Assembly: GCA_963725615.1 (NCBI GenBank)
Contig: CAVRZO010000001.1
Coordinates: 62,001 to 126,000 of the forward strand
Direction: 5' to 3'
DNA from: JAIQFF01 sp963725615
GTDB taxonomy: Bacteria; Acidobacteriota; Terriglobia; Terriglobales; Acidobacteriaceae
DNA: 64,000 nucleotides
Positions within the stretch are counted from its first letter, which is position 1. Each line of letters starts with the position of its first letter. Below, in pieces: positions 23,905 through 31,726 of this stretch. The position numbers and the translations under genes were made by a program. A model generated the notes under the pieces. The model was not told the DNA's origin, did not search any database, and saw only the letters and a list, made by a program, of their open reading frames with translations.

Positions 23905-25199
23905 TCTCCCTCCCTGTAGTGTGGCATGCCGAAACCCGGCAGCGAGCGGTCAAAATAAATGTCGCCATCAATCAACACCTTATCCGGCAGACCAAAGCTG
24001 GAGAGAGGATAACCATCCCAGAGCACCAGGTCGGCGTCCTTCCCCACCTCGATCGATCCCACGCGATCATCCACGCCGATGATCCAGGCGGGATTGATCG
24101 TGATCATCTTCAGCGCCTCTTCCTCAGTGGCGCCGCCGTAGCGCATGGTCTTGGCGGCCTCCTGGTTCAGGCGGCGGGCGAAATCTTCGGAATCACTCTT
24201 GATCGCGACTCGCACACCTTTGCGCATCGACATCACCGCGTTCCAAGGGATCGCGTCCCAGGCTTCCTGCTTGAAACCCCACCAGTCAGAGAAGGTGGCA
24301 ATGGCCACACCCTGCGCCGCCAGCTCGTCCGCGACTTTATAGGCTTCGAGCGCATGGTGAAAGGCGCGAACCTTGTAGCCGAATTCTTTCGCCATCGTCA
24401 TCTCCGTAAGAAATTCGTCGGCGCGATAGCAATGGATCTGGACCAGCAGCTTGCCGCGCAAAACATCGGCCAGCGCTTCCAGCTTCAGATCATGTTTGGG
24501 AGGCTTGGCGTCTTTGTCGCCACGTTTGACTTTCGCGTCATAGTCATCCCACTCGCGCATGTAATCCTGCGCCTCAACCAGGGCGGCGCGCTGCACCGCA
24601 AAATTTCCCATGCGCGTGGAAGGCAACTGGTCTTTGCTTCCATACACTCGTTTGGGGTTTTCGCCGCTGGCAAATTTGATGGAACGCGGGGCGCCGGGGA
24701 ATAACATTGCATCCCGATTAGCGCCGTACTTATGCTTGATCACAATCGCCTGGCCGCCAATCATGTTAGCCGAGCCATGCAGGAGCAACGAGGTGGTGAC
24801 CCCGCCCGCCAGTCCGCGATAGATCGCCTTGTCCTGATAGTCGAAGGCATCCATCATCATCATCTGCGGCGTGACCGGACTGGTGGCTTCGTTCACGTCA
24901 TCGTCCAGAGCGATGTGCGAGTGGGAGTCGATAATGCCCGGCGTGACGTATTTGCCCTCAGCGTCAATCACGGTGGCGGTTGAGGGAGCGCTCACGTCTT
25001 TCCCGACGGCGACGATTTTGCCGTCCTTGACGTAGACGCTGCCATTCTGGATATTGCCGTGGGTCACGGTCATGACGACAGCGTTCTTGATCACCACCTC
25101 ATTGTGGGAGGAGGGTGTGGCGGATTGTTGTGCCGGCGAATGAAATGAAATTAGTACGACAGCTGCGATTGAAAATAGTTTGGCGACCCTGCGCCTCAT
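23901..25199 (-). CDS. Exported amidohydrolase family protein
   Basis: 432 residues with a signal peptide (LFSIAAVVLISFHSPAQ). The metal-dependent amidohydrolase motifs are present: HxH in GIIDSHSHIALDDD, a histidine in LLVQIHCYRADEF, a histidine in VRAFHHALEAYKV and the aspartate in VAIKSDSEDF. The substrate is unknown; imidazolonepropionase-like relatives include peptidases and cyclic amide hydrolases. It overlaps by four nt with the degenerate paralogue downstream. The pair is probably a periplasmic complex or a duplication with one partner reassigned; that is inference. Confidence 0.88.
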   Translation of the reverse strand: MRRRVAKLFSIAAVVLISFHSPAQQSATPSSHNEVVIKNAVVMTVTHGNIQNGSVYVKDGKIVAVGKDVSAPSTATVIDAEGKYVTPGIIDSHSHIALDDDVNEATSPVTPQMMMMDAFDYQDKAIYRGLAGGVTTSLLLHGSANMIGGQAIVIKHKYGANRDAMLFPGAPRSIKFASGENPKRVYGSKDQLPSTRMGNFAVQRAALVEAQDYMREWDDYDAKVKRGDKDAKPPKHDLKLEALADVLRGKLLVQIHCYRADEFLTEMTMAKEFGYKVRAFHHALEAYKVADELAAQGVAIATFSDWWGFKQEAWDAIPWNAVMSMRKGVRVAIKSDSEDFARRLNQEAAKTMRYGGATEEEALKMITINPAWIIGVDDRVGSIEVGKDADLVLWDGYPLSSFGLPDKVLIDGDIYFDRSLPGFGMPHYREGE

Positions 25200-25346
25200 G
25201 ACTACTCCCCGCTTTCTGGAAGACAGCCTCGGGATTCTAAGAGGCGGCGTGCGACATCGTCAATCAGAGTCGAAAAGGGGGAGAACGCGAAATGGCGCGG
25301 TATCATGAATCCCGCTTGTAACTTTTAACAACGGGAACAAAATGTT

Positions 25347-25796
25347 ATGCGCGCCGTGGTGCAGCGAGTAAGCCAGGCCCAGGTACGCGTCGGCGACGAG
25401 GTTGCCGGTGAGATTGGCCCGGGATTGCTGGTCCTGCTCGGCGTCGGCCATGACGACACTTTTGCCGACGCCGACTACCTTGCCGACAAGATTGCCGGCC
25501 TCCGTATTTTTGAGGATGCGCACGGAAAGATGAATCTGGGTTTGGCCGAGATCGGCGGCAGTGTCCTGGCGGTTTCCCAATTCACGCTCTACGGCGATGT
25601 CCGGCGCGGAAAGCGGCCATCATTCGATGCCGCCGCTCCTCCGGAGAAGGCGGGCGTGCTTTACGAATATTTTGTGGAGCGCATTCGCGCCGCAGGTCTG
25701 CGCTGCGAAACCGGCCGGTTTCAAGAAATGATGGAGGTGGAACTGATCAACGACGGGCCCGTGACTATCCTGCTGGATTCATCGAAAGCTTTCTAG
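25347..25796 (+). CDS. dtd: D-aminoacyl-tRNA deacylase
   Basis: 149 residues, full length. The enzyme hydrolyses D-amino acids (and glycine) wrongly charged to tRNA. The signature SQFTLYGDVRRGKRPSF and the C-terminal NDGPVTILLDSS (Gly-cisPro element) are both intact. The last 32 nt overlap, tail to tail, the end of the SemiSWEET/nucleotidase fusion gene on the other strand. Confidence 0.97.
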   Translation: MRAVVQRVSQAQVRVGDEVAGEIGPGLLVLLGVGHDDTFADADYLADKIAGLRIFEDAHGKMNLGLAEIGGSVLAVSQFTLYGDVRRGKRPSFDAAAPPEKAGVLYEYFVERIRAAGLRCETGRFQEMMEVELINDGPVTILLDSSKAF

Positions 25797-26631
25797 AAAA
25801 CGCCTCCGCCCCGGCTTTTCCCGGCGGTACGCCTTCCAGGATTTCCAGTACGTCATTCCAGCTGTTCGCGCGTAGATGCTCAGTTTCGGAGACGTTGTGC
25901 GGGGCAGTAAATAGAATTCCCGTGCCCCGGAAGTCCTTGAAGTGCCGCGACCGGTCGTCAATCAGAATGTCGGCGTTGATGATGCCTTTGTCCCCGCAAA
26001 ACACGATCCGGCTGGGCGGGATAAAAGGGAAATGCGTTTCGAGCCACGCAAACTTGTCGGCAAACGAGCTCGGAACTTCCATTGCGGCGCTGGTGATGAA
26101 AATGTCATGGTTTCGAGAAAGTTCCAGCAGCGCTTCCCGGCTGCCGGGAATGAGCGCAATGTCGGCAAAGAATCCATCGCGATGCGGAATCGAACTGAAC
26201 TCATTCCGTTGTTCGACCGGGATCAGCGCGCCCAGTCCCTTCTCGGTGACCAAATCCGGAGTCAGGTCCGCGCCTGCACTCCGGTTGTAGTGTTGCAGAT
26301 GCTTGCCGAATGCGTCGGCAATCACTTCATCCATATCCACCGCAATGCGCAGTCTGCGCGCTCCCGTGTCCAGTTTTCTCCTTGGCGGATTGGCCTTCAG
26401 CACAATCGAGACCAGCACCAGCAATCCGCTAAGCGCATTCGCCCACACCACCGCCGTCGCATGCACCCGAACCCCGTAAACCAGCCAAAGCAGCACGCCC
26501 GTCAAATAAAGAAACAGCATGGGATAGGACAGATCTTTGCCGCCCTGCTTTCGCAGCTTCACAATTTGCGGGACAAAAGCCACCGTCGTGCAGAAAGCCG
26601 CCACAACGCCTATATAGGCCGTTACCGACAT
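25765..26631 (-). CDS. SemiSWEET-like sugar transporter fused to a 5'(3')-deoxyribonucleotidase
   Basis: 288 residues from the ATG at 26631, chosen because GAGAGG is at normal spacing; an ATG two codons earlier is possible. Residues 1-82 are three helices with the PQ-loop (AFVPQIVKLRKQ, P21-Q22) of SemiSWEET/MtN3 transporters. Residues about 95-285 are a HAD phosphatase of the NT5C type: AVDMDEVIADAF (nucleophile D99 and D101), a SAAMEVPSS motif II, and GDKGIINADILIDDR. The two domains are in one frame with no stop or start between them. The fusion suggests coupling of nucleoside or sugar passage to dephosphorylation; this is inference. A LysR gene diverges 89 nt away and may regulate it. Confidence 0.85.
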   Translation of the reverse strand: MSVTAYIGVVAAFCTTVAFVPQIVKLRKQGGKDLSYPMLFLYLTGVLLWLVYGVRVHATAVVWANALSGLLVLVSIVLKANPPRRKLDTGARRLRIAVDMDEVIADAFGKHLQHYNRSAGADLTPDLVTEKGLGALIPVEQRNEFSSIPHRDGFFADIALIPGSREALLELSRNHDIFITSAAMEVPSSFADKFAWLETHFPFIPPSRIVFCGDKGIINADILIDDRSRHFKDFRGTGILFTAPHNVSETEHLRANSWNDVLEILEGVPPGKAGAEAFSRKLSMNPAG

Positions 26632-26720
26632 ACGCATACCTCTCTCGATATCTATAGTAGATCGCCCCAACGACTGATTCGTCCAATGAAATGTTTTGAA
26701 GCGTGTGATAACTTTAGTTT

Positions 26721-27596
26721 ATGGCACTCGAGACCCAAGAGTTGTCATCCTTCGCCGTGCTCGCCGAACAGTTGCATTTCGGGCGGGCGGCGGCGCGTCT
26801 CCACATTTCTCAGCCGGCGTTGAGCAAGCGCATCCGGAGTCTGGAAGACAAGGTCGGCGGGCCGCTGCTCGTCCGCAACCGGCGCGGGGTTGCACTTACC
26901 CCGGCGGGGTCAATGTTCTATAAAGAAGCCCGCCGAATCATCCGCGACCTGGACGTTGCGTTCGAGGCGGTGCGCGGAGCCACCAGCGGTGAACGGGGGA
27001 AACTGAGGCTCGGCGTGGGCATGTCCACCGTGCACAGTCTGGTTCCCCGCGCCCTGGTCAGGTTCCGCGAAAGCTCTCCTGGGGTCGAAATTGAGATCGC
27101 CGATATGCCCACGCTCAGCCAGATCGAAGCCCTCATCGCCGGCCGCCTCGATGTCGGCTTCGTGCGCTTGCCGGTGAAGCATCCCCTGGTCGCAGTGCGG
27201 AAGGTACTGACCGAGCGCCTTACCATCGCCACTTCGGAGAAGTTCGCGGGGCCAGTGACCATGAAAGGAATTCAGGAGCAGCCTTTCATTCTCATTGACC
27301 GCGGAGTCTCCGCCACCTATCACGATCACTGCATCAGCCTGTGCGACCGCTCCGGATTCACTCCGAGAATTGTCTACGAACCGAATGACATGTTCACCAT
27401 CCTGAACCTGGTCAGTGCGGGCATTGGGGTGTCGCTTGTACCCAGGGTCGCGCGCGCGATGCACGTAAGCGGAGTGAAATTTGCGCCCGTCCATAGCAGC
27501 TACGCGGAATGGGACATCGGGATGGCGTGGAACAAGAAATTGGAATCTGAAATTATCCGGAAGTTCGCGGATGCGTGCCGGCCTGAGGAGTCCTAG
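26721..27596 (+). CDS. LysR-family transcriptional regulator
   Basis: 291 residues. An N-terminal winged helix-turn-helix (residues 2-60, LSSFAVLAEQLHFGRAAARL and ISQPALSKRIRSLEDKVG) is followed by a LysR-type effector-binding domain from about residue 90. It is transcribed away from the SemiSWEET/nucleotidase gene, the usual arrangement for a LysR regulator and its target. A TAACTT hexamer sits seven nt before the ATG, so the mRNA may be leaderless. The 89-nt intergenic region is the probable operator. The stop codon overlaps that of folP by four nt. The inducer is unknown. Confidence 0.92.
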   Translation: MALETQELSSFAVLAEQLHFGRAAARLHISQPALSKRIRSLEDKVGGPLLVRNRRGVALTPAGSMFYKEARRIIRDLDVAFEAVRGATSGERGKLRLGVGMSTVHSLVPRALVRFRESSPGVEIEIADMPTLSQIEALIAGRLDVGFVRLPVKHPLVAVRKVLTERLTIATSEKFAGPVTMKGIQEQPFILIDRGVSATYHDHCISLCDRSGFTPRIVYEPNDMFTILNLVSAGIGVSLVPRVARAMHVSGVKFAPVHSSYAEWDIGMAWNKKLESEIIRKFADACRPEES

Positions 27597-28468
27597 CTCG
27601 CCAGGTCTGCGATCCGCACCGCGTCCGCGCAGGCACGTACGTCGTGGGTACGAATGATATGCGCGCCCTTCATGATGGCCACAGTTTCCGCGGCCAGAGT
27701 CCCGAATAGCCGGTCGGAGACCGCCGCATCGGCTCCGTTGTGCGCCAGGGCGCGGCCGATGAAAGATTTTCGCGACATCCCAATCAGCAGCGGAAAGCGC
27801 AGCTCATGAAATTCTTCCAGACGCCTTAGCAGGGGATAGTTCTCCTCGCGGTTCTTGCCGAAACCGAATCCCGGATCGATCACCATGCGCTCGCGTTTCA
27901 TGCCCGCAACCACGGCGGTGTCCGAGCGCTCCCGCAATTCGCGCTTGACCACCGTCACCACGTCCGACAGAGGCGGCAACGTTTTCCATTCCTGAGGACG
28001 CCCACGCATGTGCATCAGCACCGCCCCACACTTCAATTCAGCCAGCGTCTTCCTCATTTGCGGGTCCCACAGAAATCCGCTGACATCGTTGACGATCTCC
28101 GCCCCGGCTCTAACGGCGGCACGCGCCACACCGGCCTTGTAGGTATCCACGGAGACAATCGCCTGGGCATTTTGTTGCTTCACCGCCGAAATTACCGGAA
28201 TCACCCGCTCGAGTTCTTCCTTCTCCGTCACGGCGTCACCCTCGGACACGACGTTCGCCCCCGGGCGCGTGGACTCCCCGCCCACGTCGATAATGTCGGC
28301 GCCGTCGTGCAGAAGTTTCAGCGCATACTCCACGGCGCGGTCGCGATCGAAATTGACCCCGCCGTCGGAAAATGAGTCCGGAGTGACGTTGACCACGCCC
28401 ATGATCAGCGTGCGCTTTCCCAAACGCACAGCACGGGAACCGATCTGCCACTCGAACACGGGGCGCAT
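27593..28468 (-). CDS. folP: Dihydropteroate synthase
   Basis: 291 residues. The enzyme condenses 4-aminobenzoate with dihydropterin pyrophosphate in folate synthesis. LIMGVVNVTPDSFSDGG is the pterin/pyrophosphate site. IIDVGGESTRPGA, DVSGFLWDP, VIDPGFGFGK and GMSRKSFIG are further family motifs. A TAGAAT hexamer seven nt before the ATG predicts a near-leaderless mRNA. Upstream is a family B doublet. Confidence 0.97.
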   Translation of the reverse strand: MRPVFEWQIGSRAVRLGKRTLIMGVVNVTPDSFSDGGVNFDRDRAVEYALKLLHDGADIIDVGGESTRPGANVVSEGDAVTEKEELERVIPVISAVKQQNAQAIVSVDTYKAGVARAAVRAGAEIVNDVSGFLWDPQMRKTLAELKCGAVLMHMRGRPQEWKTLPPLSDVVTVVKRELRERSDTAVVAGMKRERMVIDPGFGFGKNREENYPLLRRLEEFHELRFPLLIGMSRKSFIGRALAHNGADAAVSDRLFGTLAAETVAIMKGAHIIRTHDVRACADAVRIADLAS

Positions 28469-28495
28469 GGCAGCGATTCTAAACCCTGACGAATG

Positions 28496-28613
28496 TGTAG
28501 GGCGGGCGCCCTCGCCCGCCGCCTTTGACGTTCCTTTTCGTGGCCCAGGTGTTTCGGTCTTTAACCGTCAAAATCAATTTCAAAGGCGGCGGGCGAGGGC
28601 GCCCGCCCCACAC
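28496..28613. repeat. Inverted-repeat doublet, family B
   Basis: The left arm (28496-28528) begins GGGCGGGCGCCCTCGCCCGC and runs to CTTTGA; the right arm (28580-28613) is its reverse complement. The 50-nt centre is less GC-rich. The same doublet occurs at 43067-43185 and 60691-60790, always between divergent or adjacent genes. Confidence 0.8.
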
Positions 28614-28660
28614 TTGCACATAGCAATGAGGCACCATCTCCGATGTACAATTCATGTACG

Positions 28661-30232
28661 ATGCGCTGCACGCGCCTGTTCCCGCAGATAGCGCTGTGCC
28701 TGTTGCTATGCACGCAACTGCACGCCGCTTCGCGCAAGCCGCTCGACAAACGGGTGGGCGCAATTCTTGAGTCTGCCGATCTCACGCGCGGGTTCTGGGG
28801 TATCCAAGTAGTTTCGCTCTCCACCGGCAAAGTGCTTTACGCCCGCGATTCGGGCAAGCTATTTACGCCCGCCTCCAACACCAAGCTGTTCACGACCGCG
28901 GCAGCCATGGCGCTGATCGGTCCGGACTACACTTTTCAAACCACGGTCGAAACCAACGGCAGTCTCGACACTCACGGCCGTCTCACCGGCGATCTGGTGC
29001 TGGTGGGACGCGGCGATCCCAATCTCTCCGGCCGCGAGCTACCTTACGCGCTGCATACCGAGCGCAATGATCACCCCATTCGCGTGCTTGAGCTGCTGGC
29101 CGATACGCTGGCGCAAAAAGGTGTGAAGTACGTGGACGGCGACATCATCGCCGACGACTCCTACTTCGCGTTCGAACGGTATGGCGAAGGTTGGAGCCAG
29201 GATGATCTGGTGTGGGCTGACGGCGCACCCGTCTCCGCGCTCACCATCAACGACAATGTCATTTTCGTAAACATCCTGCCCGCCGACCGCGCTGGAGACC
29301 GGGCCTTTGTCAGCATTACGCCTTTTGCCGGCTACTATCGCATCGACAATCGCATCATGACCACTCCCGCAGGCACGGGCCGGAAGATATTCATCAACCG
29401 CGAACCCGGCGCGACCGTGTTGACGCTTTGGGGCAACATGCCGCTCGGCGACGCCGGAGCGAATGAGGCCCTCGCCATCGAAGATCCAGCGGAGTTTGCG
29501 GCGGAGTTGTTCCGGCGACTTTTGGAAGTACGCGGCATCGCGGTATACGGCAAGCAGAAGACGCGACACACCGAGCTGTCGAGTCTGTCCACTTTAACGG
29601 TAACGGCTTCCGCAGCCGCGCGGGGCGGCGACGAGCCCTCGCGGGCGTTTCAGAACCGGCCCCTGGTGCTAGCCAGCTATCAGTCCAAACCGTTGATTGA
29701 GGATGTGCGGGTCATCAACAAAGTCAGTCAGAATCTGCACGCGGAAATTCTTCTCAGGCTTCTAGGCCGCGAAAAAGGAACTGCAGGGACGGTCGAGGGC
29801 GGCCTCGAGGTGCTGCGAGGATTTCTGAACCAGGCCGGAATCATGGGCGATCAGTACGCGTTTTACGATGGCTCCGGACTCTCGCGGCAAAACCTGGTGA
29901 CGCCACAAGCCGTGGTCCAGTTGTTGCGCTACGCCGACTCCCAGCCCTGGGGCCCCAGCTTCCGCGATACCTTGCCCCTGTCCGGCACCGACGGCTCGCT
30001 CTCCAATCGTTTCAAGGACGTGGATATACAAGGACGCATCCACGCAAAGACCGGTTCCCTGGGCGGAGTCAAGACGCTGTCCGGATATGCCACCACGAAT
30101 CACGGCGATCGGGTGGCATTCTCCATCCTGTCGAACAATTTCAACCTGCCCGACAAGCGCATCAACGAAACCATCGACAACATCGTCGCGGAAATCATGA
30201 ACGACGACAAACCCAAGAAGCAGCCGTGGTGA
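28661..30232 (+). CDS. dacB: D-alanyl-D-alanine carboxypeptidase/endopeptidase (PBP4 type)
   Basis: 523 residues from the ATG at 28661. An ATG at 28643 is possible, but a TACAAT hexamer at 28646 lies between them, so transcription would begin just upstream of 28661. MRCTRLFPQIALCLLLCTQ is a signal peptide. The penicillin-binding protein motifs of peptidase family S13 are SxxK at S72-K75 (TPASNTKLF), SxN in KVSQNLHAE, and KTG in HAKTGSLGG. It trims peptidoglycan cross-links in the periplasm. It is monocistronic and is followed by a family C doublet. Confidence 0.95.
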   Translation: MRCTRLFPQIALCLLLCTQLHAASRKPLDKRVGAILESADLTRGFWGIQVVSLSTGKVLYARDSGKLFTPASNTKLFTTAAAMALIGPDYTFQTTVETNGSLDTHGRLTGDLVLVGRGDPNLSGRELPYALHTERNDHPIRVLELLADTLAQKGVKYVDGDIIADDSYFAFERYGEGWSQDDLVWADGAPVSALTINDNVIFVNILPADRAGDRAFVSITPFAGYYRIDNRIMTTPAGTGRKIFINREPGATVLTLWGNMPLGDAGANEALAIEDPAEFAAELFRRLLEVRGIAVYGKQKTRHTELSSLSTLTVTASAAARGGDEPSRAFQNRPLVLASYQSKPLIEDVRVINKVSQNLHAEILLRLLGREKGTAGTVEGGLEVLRGFLNQAGIMGDQYAFYDGSGLSRQNLVTPQAVVQLLRYADSQPWGPSFRDTLPLSGTDGSLSNRFKDVDIQGRIHAKTGSLGGVKTLSGYATTNHGDRVAFSILSNNFNLPDKRINETIDNIVAEIMNDDKPKKQPW

Positions 30233-30268
30233 TGTGGGTGCTGGTTTGTCTGGGCTGTGGATGTGCCT

Positions 30269-30378
30269 TGTGGCCGCGGGCGACTCGCCCGCGAAGGGCG
30301 TCCACCATCCAACTATGTTCATTGGAAAATGAGGGCTGGTCCGAGATCAAAAGTCGCGGGCGGGTCGCCCGCGGCCAC
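30269..30378. repeat. Inverted-repeat doublet, family C
   Basis: The left arm TGTGGCCGCGGGCGACTCGC continues CCGCG; the right arm at about 30355-30378 is CGCGGGCGGGTCGCCCGCGG then CCAC. It lies between the convergent dacB and DUF488 genes. Confidence 0.75.
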
Positions 30379-30405
30379 CCAGACCACTCACACCAACCCG
30401 AACAG

Positions 30406-30852
30406 CTACCGATGCAACCGCTTGGCTTGCCGGCCGCGCATGCTGCGCGCGGCGCCGGGTCCGGTGCCGGTTGGCGGCTTACGCATGCCTTCCAGCAGAT
30501 CTTTCAGGACTACGGCATTATTGTGATGCTCGTTCTTAGAGGCGAAAAGCAGGGTAAGATTCTTTTTCCTGCGGGCCAGCCGGTAGAGGTCATCGAGGGC
30601 TCCCGCTGCCTCGGGCGCTGCCAGTTCCTTGAGATAGCGTTTGCGGAAAGTCAGCCAACTCTCGGGACGGGCGTGAAACCATTGGCGCAGTTCGTCCGAG
30701 GGAGCAAGGTCGCGTAACCATGCGTCCAGCGCAACCTGGCTCTGGCTGAGTCCGCGCGGCCACAGCCGGTCCACCAGAACGCGGTAACCATCACTGCGGG
30801 CGGGCTTCTCGTAGACTCGTTTGACGGTAACGGGTTTGCCGGCGGCAGGCAT
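30406..30852 (-). CDS. DUF488 (YeaO-like) protein
   Basis: 148 residues. TVKRVYEKPARSDGYRVLVDRLWPRGLS is split here as RVLVDRLWPRG (the family signature), followed by LRQWFHARPESWLTFRKRYL and LTLLFASKNEHHNNAVVL, the usual DUF488/YeaO pattern. The C-terminus has an extra basic tail. The function of the family is not known. A second, different DUF488-type protein is at 51074-51604. Confidence 0.88.
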   Translation of the reverse strand: MPAAGKPVTVKRVYEKPARSDGYRVLVDRLWPRGLSQSQVALDAWLRDLAPSDELRQWFHARPESWLTFRKRYLKELAAPEAAGALDDLYRLARRKKNLTLLFASKNEHHNNAVVLKDLLEGMRKPPTGTGPGAARSMRGRQAKRLHR

Positions 30853-30926
30853 GGGTAGTGCTCTGCTATTGTACTTCGGCGCGCTGTTGCTCGCTGCCCA
30901 GTCAAGTTTCTGTTTTTAAGGGACGA

Positions 30927-31325
30927 ATGGAATCATCTCGCACTGCTACTGGTCATCGCTCAACCTTTCGAACACTGCTTGCTCTTGCGGTCGGGGCGAT
31001 GATCCTGATTGTGTGCGGTGGCTGCGACGCCCAACGTCGCAAGGGCGATGCCGAACTGGGACTGAACGCGCAGCAGGCGGCCGGACGGCGGCTCTATGAT
31101 CAATATTGCGATCGCTGTCATGAACCTTACTCGTCCCGCGATAAGAAGGGACGCAGCTTGCAGGGAGTTTTCAAGAAGCCGTTTCTGTCAGGGAGCGGAA
31201 TGCCGGCCAACGACGAGCGCGTGGGCGAGATGATCGTGACCGGCCGCAACATGATGCCGGCCTTCGGCCAGGTAATGTCGCAATCGCAAGTGCAGGATCT
31301 GCTGGCATACCTGCACACTCTGTAG
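30927..31325 (+). CDS. Membrane-anchored monohaem cytochrome c
   Basis: 132 residues from the ATG at 30927 (AAGGGACGA upstream). The N-terminal hydrophobic segment ends in cysteines (LIVCGGC) and could be a lipoprotein signal with a lipidated cysteine at 30 or 33. The haem site is C61-D-R-C64-H65, and the distal methionine is probably in GRNMMPAFGQ. The fold is a small class I cytochrome c (QVQDLLAYLHTL C-terminal helix). It may carry electrons in the periplasm. No oxidase genes are nearby. Confidence 0.9.
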   Translation: MESSRTATGHRSTFRTLLALAVGAMILIVCGGCDAQRRKGDAELGLNAQQAAGRRLYDQYCDRCHEPYSSRDKKGRSLQGVFKKPFLSGSGMPANDERVGEMIVTGRNMMPAFGQVMSQSQVQDLLAYLHTL

Positions 31326-31339
31326 ATTGTCGCAGATGA

Positions 31340-31432
31340 TGTGGGGACAGGTCTTCGACCCGCCCAGGTCGAGCGCAGCTCGACGATGAGTGGTGCGGAG
31401 CACACTGGGGACGGGCGGGACGCCCGTCCTCC
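31340..31432. repeat. Palindromic repeat composite, family A
   Basis: GTGGGGACAGGTCTTCGACC at the left, GGTCGAGCGCAGCTCGACG in the middle and a GGACGGGCGGGACGCCCGTCC-type hairpin (split stem) at the right. It lies between the cytochrome gene and the riboswitch promoter. Confidence 0.65.
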
Positions 31433-31443
31433 ATTCCCGGAGT

Positions 31444-31472
31444 TTGACTTCACCGCGCTGAGCGAGTAAATT
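31444..31472 (+). promoter_or_regulatory. Probable sigma-70 promoter of the cobalamin riboswitch/receptor unit
   Basis: TTGACT (31444-31449), a 17-nt spacer and TAAATT (31467-31472). The predicted start is near 31479, about 33 nt before the riboswitch P1 stem. It is one of the few consensus-like -35/-10 pairs in the window. Confidence 0.6.
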
Positions 31473-31511
31473 TTCCCAACCACATCAGTTTTGTTCTTTC
31501 ACAACTTCTTT

Positions 31512-31687
31512 GGTTCGCGCACCCTCGTCACTCTGACGAGGAGGGAAGCGGGTGAAAATCCCGCGCTGCCGCGCAACTGTAAGCGAGGACATCGCAGCCG
31601 GTCACTGGGGAGACCCGGGAAGGCCGGTTGTATTCATCGGACACGAAAACGCGTCCTTACTCGCAAGCCAGGAGACCGGCGTGAACC
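31512..31687 (+). promoter_or_regulatory. Cobalamin (B12) riboswitch
   Basis: The aptamer is delimited by the P1 pairing of GGTTCGCGC (31512-31520) with GCGTGAACC (31679-31687). Between them are the class-defining elements GGGAAGCGGGTGAAAATCCC, GCCGCGCAACTGTAAGCG, GCCGGTCACTGGG, AAGGCCGG and the B12 box AAGCCAGGAGACCGGC. It lies in the 5' leader of a TonB-dependent receptor gene whose AAAGGAGG ribosome site is only about 27 nt beyond P1, so control is probably at translation initiation; coenzyme B12 binding should lower uptake-gene expression. Confidence 0.95.
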
Positions 31688-31726
31688 GTCCACACCAACC
31701 CCTTTCGCGTGACAAAGGAGGAGTGC

